NCBI GenBank assembly: GCA_035630195.1
Contig: DASQLD010000116.1
Coordinates: forward strand, 1-6,842
Reading direction: 5' to 3'
Length of the DNA stretch: 6,842 bases
From: DASQDN01 sp035630195
Lineage (GTDB): Bacteria > Acidobacteriota > Terriglobia > Bryobacterales > Bryobacteraceae
Positions 1 through 5,279 of this stretch are shown here, piece by piece (the first letter of the stretch is position 1; each line of letters begins with the position of its first letter). The notes below the pieces were generated by a model, which was given only the letters and a program-made list of their open reading frames with translations, had not been told where the DNA came from and made no database searches. The position numbers and the translations under genes were made by a program.

Positions 1-54
1 TATGAAGGTTTCCGAGCACACCTGATCACCACGGGAATTCGCATGAGCAGATAG
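1..54 (+). CDS. C-terminal end of an unidentified upstream gene (partial)
   Basis: The first frame is open from the window edge to a TAG at 52-54 and would encode a 17-residue tail reading YEGFRAHLITTGIRMSR. The stop overlaps the AGGAGG ribosome binding site of the cytochrome gene, and the GTG start of that gene lies only 8 bases further on, which is typical of adjacent genes in one operon. The tail is too short to identify. The string EGFRAHLITTGIR faintly recalls the segment of short-chain dehydrogenases that follows the active site, but such proteins normally continue well past this point, so I do not make that call. Chance openness over 17 codons is quite possible. Confidence 0.35.
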   Translation, partial: YEGFRAHLITTGIRMSR

Positions 55-58
55 GAGG
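53..58 (+). promoter_or_regulatory. Ribosome binding site fixing the GTG start of the cytochrome gene
   Basis: A perfect AGGAGG lies 4 bases before the GTG at 63. It supports GTG as the real start, since no ATG in that frame gives a better context with an intact signal peptide. It also overlaps the TAG stop at 52-54, suggesting translational coupling to whatever gene lies upstream. Confidence 0.75.
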
Positions 59-62
59 TCCC

Positions 63-1160
63 GTGCGCACAATCCTAATTTTTGTTCCATTGACGATCGG
101 CTTAGGCGCCTCGCTGCCATCCGCGGATTCGCAGCGAGGGCAGGAGATCTTTCAGAAACAAGGCTGCGTTCGTTGCCACAGCGTTCAGGGAAAAGGAGTA
201 GGCACAACCGCGTCAGACCTCGGTCGCATCGTGGATCGAAATTTTACCCCTGCATTGCTTGCCAGCACAATGTGGAATCACGGACCGACGATGTGGTCGG
301 CGATGCGGCAGAAGGGCGTCGATGTTCCGGAGCTATCGGAACAGGATGCCGCCGATCTCTTTGCATTCTTTTACTCGGCCCGATATTTCGACAGGCCGGG
401 AGATGCTGCCAGAGGGAAACGTGCGTTCGCCGCTCGTCGCTGCGCCGATTGTCACGGGATCAGCGATGCTAAGATCGCAGCGGCGCCACCGGTCTCGCGT
501 TGGCAGTCTCTTCAGAACCCCGTTGCGCTTGCCGAGTCGATGTGGAACCACTCCGGGCCGATGCGTGAGGAAATGGCTCGCCAGAATATCCCATGGCAAA
601 GGCTTAGTGCGCAAGAGCTGGCGGACATTCTCGTCTATTTAAGGAACCTCAAAGAGATGCGCGGCCGTCCGGCACGATTCCAGACGGTTAGGAACGAATC
701 CGGTGAAGCTCTCTTCGAGTCCAAGGGTTGCGTGAGCTGCCATAAGGGCGAACTGGACTTGAAGGATCGCCTTCGCGGGAGAACACTTACCGACATCGCC
801 GTCGCGATGTGGAACCATTCTCCTCAAATGGCAGGGCAGGCGAAGACATTCGAGCCCGGAGAAATGTCCCAGCTTCTCAGCTACATCTGGGCAGAACAAT
901 ACTTCGAAGATCGCGGCAATCCCCAAGCCGGTCGGAAGGTCTTTACCGGAAAGTCGTGCACAACATGCCACTCGAGCTCAGGAGGAGCTCCCGATCTTTC
1001 AGGAAAAATGGGCCAGTTCTCGTCAGTTTCGATGGTCGCTTCTCTCTGGCGCCATGGTCCCTCAATGTTCGAAAAAACTAAGCAGATGGGCATTCCTTGG
1101 CCACGTTTAACGGAGAAGCAAATGTCGGACCTGATCGCGTATCTAAACTCTCCGCGATGA
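63..1160 (+). CDS. Exported tetrahaem cytochrome c with four MWNH-type haem units
   Basis: Predicted periplasmic electron-transfer protein of 365 residues. Residues 1-21 look like a Sec signal peptide (MRT, hydrophobic stretch to about 18, then PSA before DSQ). Four CXXCH haem c attachment motifs are present: CVRCH 35-39, CADCH 127-131, CVSCH 223-227 and CTTCH 299-303. Each is followed 26-35 residues later by a tryptophan-histidine motif: MWNH at 70, 160 and 249, LWRH at 328. A methionine stands four residues after each of those histidines (77, 167, 256, 335). Class I cytochrome c usually places its distal Met 35-50 residues after CXXCH, so these Met are the likely sixth ligands, with the His as alternative. 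Units 1 and 3, and units 2 and 4, resemble each other most, so the protein looks like a doubled dihaem module. No catalytic domain or membrane anchor beyond the signal peptide is visible. Partner and pathway are unknown. Confidence 0.9.
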   Translation: MRTILIFVPLTIGLGASLPSADSQRGQEIFQKQGCVRCHSVQGKGVGTTASDLGRIVDRNFTPALLASTMWNHGPTMWSAMRQKGVDVPELSEQDAADLFAFFYSARYFDRPGDAARGKRAFAARRCADCHGISDAKIAAAPPVSRWQSLQNPVALAESMWNHSGPMREEMARQNIPWQRLSAQELADILVYLRNLKEMRGRPARFQTVRNESGEALFESKGCVSCHKGELDLKDRLRGRTLTDIAVAMWNHSPQMAGQAKTFEPGEMSQLLSYIWAEQYFEDRGNPQAGRKVFTGKSCTTCHSSSGGAPDLSGKMGQFSSVSMVASLWRHGPSMFEKTKQMGIPWPRLTEKQMSDLIAYLNSPR

Positions 1161-1180
1161 CTGAGTGTACTTGCAACGCA

Positions 1181-1187
1181 TTTTTTT
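1181..1187 (+). terminator. T7 tract after the cytochrome gene, weak terminator candidate
   Basis: Seven T residues begin 20 bases after the cytochrome stop codon. Only a very short stem precedes them (TGC-AAC-GCA at 1172-1180), so this is a poor intrinsic terminator on sequence alone. The position, directly after a gene and before an unrelated pair of glycolytic genes, is the main support. Confidence 0.25.
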
Positions 1188-1204
1188 AGGTCAATCTGCC
1201 ATGC

Positions 1205-1220
1205 AAAAGAATCATCTTTT
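1205..1220. repeat. Short inverted repeat in the cytochrome-pyk spacer
   Basis: AAAAGA (1205-1210) and TCTTTT (1215-1220) form a perfect 6-bp inverted repeat around ATCA. It is AT-rich and would be a weak RNA hairpin. It could be a regulatory protein site upstream of pyk or part of a diffuse terminator region after the cytochrome, or chance. The rest of the spacer from 1161 to 1355 shows no promoter I would defend. Confidence 0.25.
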
Positions 1221-1343
1221 CAAGCCGACACAAACTGGCGACGTGTCTCCCACGAAACTTGCGCGGGTTCTATGAAACAGCCTCAAATGGACACCGGAGT
1301 GACAGATTCCATAACCCTCCCCGCAATACCCGACGCGCTAGGC

Positions 1344-1349
1344 GGTGAG
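1344..1349 (+). promoter_or_regulatory. Ribosome binding site supporting the internal pyk start at 1356
   Basis: GGTGAG lies 6 bases before the ATG at 1356 and pairs with the 3' end of 16S rRNA in the GGAGGTGA register. The upstream in-frame ATG at 1272 has no comparable purine-rich sequence in front of it. This decides the start in favour of 1356. Confidence 0.5.
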
Positions 1350-1355
1350 ACTGCC

Positions 1356-2813
1356 ATGACTTCTCAGGGAAGGAGAGGCGCATCCTGGCCCACCCATAAG
1401 ACAAAATTAGTTTGCACCATCGGTCCGGCTTCGCGCTTTCGGCCGGTGATGGAGCAGATGATACTCGCCGGAATGAACGTAGCAAGGCTCAATTTCTCCC
1501 ACGGAGATTTCTCGGGTCATCGGGAGGTCATCGAAAACCTACGAGCGGCGGAGCACTCCACTGGGCGCCGCATTGCGATCATGGCCGATTTGCCCGGACC
1601 CAAGATGCGCATCGGCAATCTTAAGCAGGAGGCAGTCGACCTGAAGACGGGCAGCGTCTTTGTGCTCACAGACCGTGACATCATTGGCGACGAGACATGC
1701 GTTTCGACGACCTTCCCGCGCCTTGCTCAAGCTGTCAAGCCCGGTAACGCGCTATACATCAACGATGGTCTCATTCAGCTGGAGGTGAGCAGCGTCGTAG
1801 GGAACGACGTCCATTGTCGTGTCATCGTTGGCGGCGAGTTACGGTCCCGAAAAGGCCTTAACTTGCCGGACATTGATCTCGGCATCAGCGCCTTCACCGA
1901 ACACGATTACGATTGCCTGAAATTCTCTCTCGAAAGCGGTGTAGATGCAGTGAGCCAGTCTTTTGTGGAGAAACCGGAGGACATCCTGGCCGTACGCCAG
2001 GCAGCCGCGGACCTTGGCTATCATCCCTTCGTCATCGCTAAAATAGAACGCTCGCGAGCGCTGACTTCCATTGACAAAATCATAGATGCGGCCGACGGCG
2101 TTATGATCGCGCGAGGCGATCTAGGCGTGGAGATGCCGATTGAGCAGATGGCAATTATCCAGAAGCGGGTGATGCGTCTCGCCAACATGCGCGCCAAGCC
2201 GGTGATCACCGCCACTCAGATGTTGGAGTCCATGACCACCAACCGACGTCCGACTCGCGCCGAGGCGACCGATGTGGCCAACGCCATCCTGGACGGCACA
2301 GATTGTGTAATGCTCTCAGGAGAATCCGCCGTCGGCGCCTATCCCGTGGAGGCAGTGGCGACGCTCGCACGAATTGCGGCTGCCACCGAGCCCTTCCGAG
2401 AGAATTTTGGTCCCAAGGAAATGTTTCGAGGAATCGACCTCAAAGACAAAGTTCCGGCCGCGAAACTCATTGACTTAGCGGTTGAGAGGGTTCTCGAATA
2501 TGCATCGAACGCCTTCGTGTTTGTTCCTGCGCATAACGGCGCGGCCGTACGGAGTATAGCCCGATTCCGACTCCCGGTCTGGATCATCGCTGTAGGTTTT
2601 CAAGAAGCCACTTGCCGGCATTTGCAGTTTTCTTCTGGCGTGTTCGCCACCTATGAACCGGAAGCGCCGCAGGAATGGAGCGCCTACTCCAGACGGTGGC
2701 TGCAGGATCGCGGACTTAGCGCGGATCTTGCGGTGTTGGCGCACGAGCACAGCCAATTGGACTCAGAAGCCGTCTACAGAATGGAGATCATTGATCTCCG
2801 AGGAAAAAGTTGA
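1356..2813 (+). CDS. pyk: Pyruvate kinase
   Basis: Last step of glycolysis: phosphoenolpyruvate + ADP to pyruvate + ATP in the cytoplasm. From 1356 the protein has 485 residues, normal for the family. An in-frame ATG at 1272 would add 28 residues of low-complexity character; the family normally reaches its TKxVCTIGP motif within the first 20 residues, which favours 1356. Numbering from 1272: TKLVCTIGPAS 44-54, ARLNFSHG 71-78 (substrate/ATP site), B domain about 116-200, KIE 257-259 (catalytic Lys257, metal Glu259), ARGDLGVE 280-287 (metal Asp283), TATQMLESM 313-321 and the SGESAVGAYPVEA segment near 349-361. The DLPGPKMRIG segment (106-115) carries Lys111 where K+-dependent enzymes have Glu. 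The C-terminal domain from about 395 is divergent, without the usual SGRTAR-type effector loop or a GxTN-like end, so allostery may differ. It is 23 bases ahead of gap and probably in one operon with it. Confidence 0.95.
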   Translation: MTSQGRRGASWPTHKTKLVCTIGPASRFRPVMEQMILAGMNVARLNFSHGDFSGHREVIENLRAAEHSTGRRIAIMADLPGPKMRIGNLKQEAVDLKTGSVFVLTDRDIIGDETCVSTTFPRLAQAVKPGNALYINDGLIQLEVSSVVGNDVHCRVIVGGELRSRKGLNLPDIDLGISAFTEHDYDCLKFSLESGVDAVSQSFVEKPEDILAVRQAAADLGYHPFVIAKIERSRALTSIDKIIDAADGVMIARGDLGVEMPIEQMAIIQKRVMRLANMRAKPVITATQMLESMTTNRRPTRAEATDVANAILDGTDCVMLSGESAVGAYPVEAVATLARIAAATEPFRENFGPKEMFRGIDLKDKVPAAKLIDLAVERVLEYASNAFVFVPAHNGAAVRSIARFRLPVWIIAVGFQEATCRHLQFSSGVFATYEPEAPQEWSAYSRRWLQDRGLSADLAVLAHEHSQLDSEAVYRMEIIDLRGKS

Positions 2814-2826
2814 GCAATAAAAAGAT

Positions 2827-2831
2827 AGGGA
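2827..2831 (+). promoter_or_regulatory. Ribosome binding site of gap
   Basis: AGGGA lies 5 bases before the ATG at 2837. It supports ATG 2837 over a TTG at 2810 that overlaps the pyk stop (TTGA). The TTG has its own weak GAGG at 2800-2803, so re-initiation coupled to pyk termination cannot be excluded. Confidence 0.5.
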
Positions 2832-2836
2832 AAAAT

Positions 2837-3904
2837 ATGGCAACTAAAATTGGCATTAATGGTTTTGGCCGCATCGGACGTCTGGTTTTTCGTGCCGCTA
2901 TGAACCGCCCCGATGTTCAAGTTGTGGGCATAAACGACCCTTTCATCGGCGCGGAGTACATGGCATACATGTTGAAGTATGACTCCGTGCACGGCCGCTT
3001 CCAAGGTTCCGCAGAGGCTCGCGACGGCAAATTCATAGTGAATGGCAAGCCGATCGAAGTCTACGCTGCAATGAAGCCTGAGGAGATTCCCTGGGGCTCT
3101 TGCGCCGCAGACTATGTTGTCGAATCTACTGGTGTCTTCACCACGCTTGAGGGCGCCAATGCCCATCTGGCAGCCGGCGCACGCAAGGTGGTAATCACTG
3201 CGCCTTCGAAAGATGCCCCGATGTTCGTTATGGGCGTGAACCAGGATAAATACGGCAAGGACATGACCATTGTTTCGAATGCGTCATGCACCACGAATTG
3301 CCTTGCTCCCTTAGCCAAAGTTGTACACGACAGCTTTGGGATTGTAGAAGGCCTGATGACCACCGTACATGCCACCACGGCTACGCAGAAAACGGTCGAT
3401 AGTCCTTCGAAGAAGGATTGGCGAGGAGGTCGTGCCGCCTCAACAAACATCATCCCGTCGAGCACAGGAGCGGCAAAGGCGGTTGGTAAAGTAATCCCCG
3501 AACTGAATGGCAAGTTAACTGGGATGGCTTTCCGTGTTCCCACCGCAGATGTCTCTGTCGTCGATTTGACTTGCCGTCTGGCCAAGCCGGCTCGATATGA
3601 CGAGATCAAGGCCGCCATCAAATCCGCCTCTGAAGGTCCGATGAAGGGCATCATGGGCTATACCGAAGATGACGTGGTCTCCACCGACTTCATCGGCGAG
3701 TCCTGCACGTGTGTATTTGATGCCAAGGCCGGCATCGCACTCAATGATAACTTCGTAAAACTCGTTGCGTGGTACGACAACGAGTGGGGTTACTCCTGCA
3801 AGGTTCTCGATCTTCTCATGCACATGGCGAATGTGGACAACGCTTCAGGGACGGCGTCCGGACCCGACACTTCTCGCGTAGCCAAATCCGTGGTGAACGT
3901 GTAA
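2837..3904 (+). CDS. gap: Type I NAD-dependent glyceraldehyde-3-phosphate dehydrogenase
   Basis: Cytoplasmic glycolytic enzyme: glyceraldehyde 3-phosphate + NAD+ + phosphate to 1,3-bisphosphoglycerate + NADH. It has 355 residues from ATG 2837, chosen because MATKIGINGFGRIGR is the canonical family start. The Rossmann motif GINGFGRIG is at 6-14. Asp34 in GINDPF is the residue that favours NAD over NADP, and Pro190 keeps the NAD-type pocket. The catalytic Cys151 sits in SNASCTTNC (147-155), His178 in TTVHATTATQKTVD. SKKDWRGGRAAS (191-202) and NEWGYS (315-320) are also intact. The YMLKYDSVHGRF and DWRGGR signatures belong to the E. coli/eukaryotic GapC-like lineage rather than the DLRRAR type common in Gram-positives. 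After the usual C-terminus near residue 330 there is an extra tail of about 25 residues, rich in Ser, Gly, Ala and Asn and without cysteines. The short spacing indicates co-transcription with pyk. Confidence 0.97.
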   Translation: MATKIGINGFGRIGRLVFRAAMNRPDVQVVGINDPFIGAEYMAYMLKYDSVHGRFQGSAEARDGKFIVNGKPIEVYAAMKPEEIPWGSCAADYVVESTGVFTTLEGANAHLAAGARKVVITAPSKDAPMFVMGVNQDKYGKDMTIVSNASCTTNCLAPLAKVVHDSFGIVEGLMTTVHATTATQKTVDSPSKKDWRGGRAASTNIIPSSTGAAKAVGKVIPELNGKLTGMAFRVPTADVSVVDLTCRLAKPARYDEIKAAIKSASEGPMKGIMGYTEDDVVSTDFIGESCTCVFDAKAGIALNDNFVKLVAWYDNEWGYSCKVLDLLMHMANVDNASGTASGPDTSRVAKSVVNV

Positions 3905-3905
3905 A

Positions 3906-3920
3906 CGCTTTCAGAAAGCG
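3906..3920 (+). terminator. Small hairpin directly after the gap stop codon
   Basis: CGCTTT and AAAGCG form a perfect 6-bp stem around a CAG loop, starting two bases after the gap stop codon. No T-tract follows, so it is not a standard intrinsic terminator; a role in 3'-end stability is equally possible. A second stem, GTCTGC/GCAGAC with a 13-base loop, follows at 3929-3953. Confidence 0.3.
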
Positions 3921-4019
3921 GCCCTGCCGTCTGCCCTCACGCAAGCAGCAGACATAGGCCCGGAATTCTACCGAGTTGCAGGCGAGATCCGAACTACGGT
4001 CGGCGAATTACTGGAAAGA

Positions 4020-4050
4020 AACACCTTCCCAATAGGCTTGGCAAGGTGTT
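4020..4050 (-). terminator. Strong hairpin, terminator-like when read on the minus strand
   Basis: AACACCTT (4020-4027) pairs perfectly with AAGGTGTT (4043-4050). Inside, after one mismatched position on each side, CCAA (4029-4032) pairs with TTGG (4038-4041) around a 5-base loop. On the + strand no T-run follows. On the minus strand the stem runs into TCTTTCC, giving a moderately U-rich tail. It could stop antisense transcription moving towards gap, mark the 3' end of the pyk-gap message, or be a folded RNA element. Confidence 0.4.
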
Positions 4051-4423
4051 CGACGCAAGTCTCTCCTGCGTGCTAGCCGAGTCCGAACTCAGATGGGAGC
4101 ATCGGTGCAGAAACATCGAAACCCTCTCGGCTTTTACGATCAACGCTCTATTCAATCGTGTTGCAACGCATCGCGCTATGCACCCACTGCGCGCGGGCCT
4201 CACGGAAAGGAACCCGGTATCTTCACCGCCTATACCCGTCTTGGTGTCACACCTCAGAAGTGTAGTCGCATGATCTGGCAATACGTTGTTACTTTAGAAC
4301 CAGCTTACAAAGGGGAACTCGTCCTCAACTTCAAACGAGAGCCATCGTCATGCAAACCTCGAAATACATTCGGATTTCCAGCTTGAAGGTCTCACCTGCA
4401 CGGGAGGCGCGTCACGAAGTCCT

Positions 4424-4442
4424 CTGCTCCGCCTGGCAGCAG
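4424..4442 (+). promoter_or_regulatory. Hairpin occupying the ribosome-binding region of the channel gene
   Basis: CTGCT (4424-4428) pairs with AGCAG (4438-4442), with two further C-G pairs inside and one bulged base. It ends 8 bases before the ATG at 4451, where a ribosome binding site would be expected. It may reduce translation initiation; it may also be chance. Confidence 0.25.
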
Positions 4443-4450
4443 TACGTGCC

Positions 4451-5161
4451 ATGACACGCCCAGCATTGCACGGGAGCCGTTTTTTTTTAGGCATTCTGCT
4501 GTTGCTGCTGATGCTCTTCCCTGTTCTGGAAGACATGACGCGGCCGCTTTTCCTGATTGCGGTAATTGCCAGCGTCTTCGTAGCCGGGGTCGCCGTTGTC
4601 CGTCCAGGAAGGTCGAGCGTGAGAAGCGCTATCGCGCTTGCTGTTATCCAGATTGGTTTAACATTGTGGGCCGTTTCGTTGACGGAGAACTCCACTCCGT
4701 ATCGCTATGCGGTGGGCTTGGCGCTGGCGACGACATCGATATTGATCTGCTATTGCATCTACTGTGTCCTGCGATACGTGCTGCACGCAAATTACATCAC
4801 CCGCGATCAGATTTATGCGGGCATCTCGGTATATCTCATGCTGGGATTCGCATTCGGATGCATTTATTACTTGATGGTGATGCTGGATCCCGGCTGTTTC
4901 GTAGTCAACACAACGAAACTGGATGCGTCAGGTGTGCCCGACCTGATGTATTTCAGCTTCATAACATTGGCTACTCTTGGATACGGTGACGTCACTCCCG
5001 TTGCCAGGTTTGCGCGCTCTCTCTCGCAACTGGAAGCGCTGGCAGGAACACTCTATATGGCCGTCTTCATGGCGCGTCTGGTCTCGAGGGCTGGAACTGG
5101 GCCGCAGCCAGTCGCTGCTAAGGACTCAAGCCCTTACCCTCCGACGGATGAGCGCCGTTGA
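4451..5161 (+). CDS. Six-TM potassium-channel-like protein (Ion_trans_2 pore)
   Basis: Inner-membrane protein of 236 residues, predicted to pass K+ through a tetrameric pore. Hydrophobic segments lie at about 11-27, 32-50, 57-76, 84-110, 121-146 and 190-212. Between the last two is a pore helix (about 164-174) and the selectivity filter TLGYGD at 175-180, a close variant of the canonical TVGYGD, followed by VTP as in most K+ channels. The pore arrangement TM-P-TM is therefore clear. The four N-terminal segments carry no S4-type ladder of arginines, so voltage sensing is not indicated. The C-terminus after 212 is a short polar tail of about 24 residues with no RCK/TrkA-N or cyclic-nucleotide domain. 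No good ribosome binding site precedes the ATG, and codons 10-13 contain a run of nine T. The gene stands alone, with spacers of 546 and 118 bases on either side. Confidence 0.85.
   Translation: MTRPALHGSRFFLGILLLLLMLFPVLEDMTRPLFLIAVIASVFVAGVAVVRPGRSSVRSAIALAVIQIGLTLWAVSLTENSTPYRYAVGLALATTSILICYCIYCVLRYVLHANYITRDQIYAGISVYLMLGFAFGCIYYLMVMLDPGCFVVNTTKLDASGVPDLMYFSFITLATLGYGDVTPVARFARSLSQLEALAGTLYMAVFMARLVSRAGTGPQPVAAKDSSPYPPTDERR
4470..4488 (+). other. Mini-hairpin followed by a T9 tract inside the channel gene start
   Basis: ACGG-GAG-CCGT (4470-4480) forms a 4-bp stem and runs directly into T residues, nine in a row at 4480-4488. This looks like a minimal intrinsic terminator or a transcription/replication slippage site, placed at codons 7-13 of the channel gene. 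Gain or loss of one T would shift the frame. Confidence 0.35.
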
Positions 5162-5279
5162 GAAACTGAATCGCCCGTCATTAGGTTGCATCATTCGACA
5201 TGAGAATGGAGACCTTCGCGCGTCTGTCGCTCACTTCCGCCCTCACTTGGAATCGATCTGAACCTGGAAAGACCGGTCG
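5162..5279. other. Spacer between the channel and phosphatase genes
   Basis: These 118 bases hold no convincing gene, terminator or promoter. A perfect 8-bp palindrome GACCGGTC (5271-5278) sits between the probable ribosome binding site and the start of the phosphatase gene; its role, if any, is unknown. A 37-codon frame from an ATG at 5148 crosses it but lacks a ribosome binding site. Confidence 0.4.
5266..5271 (+). promoter_or_regulatory. Ribosome binding site of the phosphatase gene
   Basis: GGAAAG lies 8 bases before GTG 5280 and 11 before ATG 5283. Spacing slightly favours GTG, codon strength favours ATG; the proteins differ by one residue. A further ATG at 5298 has no comparable signal. 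Confidence 0.4.

Larger units (their letters stand above)
3905..4450. other. 546-base spacer without a convincing gene, rich in inverted repeats
   Basis: Open frames here on both strands translate to sequences without recognisable domains, hydrophobic patterning or good starts, and they overlap each other, so I call none. What is visible is a run of inverted repeats at 3906-3920, 3929-3953, 4020-4050, 4053-4071, 4079-4090 and 4092-4103. Only the one at 4020-4050 is clearly stronger than chance; the 4-5 bp stems are common in any sequence. The region may hold the end of the pyk-gap transcript, the promoter of the channel gene, a small RNA or remains of a decayed gene. I find no good -35/-10 pair in it. 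Confidence 0.6.

Noticed and set aside
3112..3654. 180-codon minus-strand open frame inside gap
   Set aside because: It lies entirely within a well-recognised GAPDH gene and reads as the shadow of its codon pattern, with no independent start signal or recognisable product.
1171..4171. Shared 11-base string TTGCAACGCAT after the cytochrome gene and again near 4161
   Set aside because: Several matches of this length are expected by chance in a window of this size, and the flanks differ.
4283..4316. TTGTTA...TACAAA as a promoter of the channel gene
   Set aside because: The spacing between the two boxes is about 14 bases, too short for a standard sigma-70 promoter.
4046..4386. Overlapping + strand open frames of 75 and 97 codons in the gap-channel spacer
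   Set aside because: No ribosome binding site, no domain or plausible folding pattern, and they overlap each other and a minus-strand frame at 3994-4281. Most likely chance frames.
5148..5261. 37-residue frame starting inside the end of the channel gene
   Set aside because: No ribosome binding site and no recognisable sequence; an overlap alone is not enough support.
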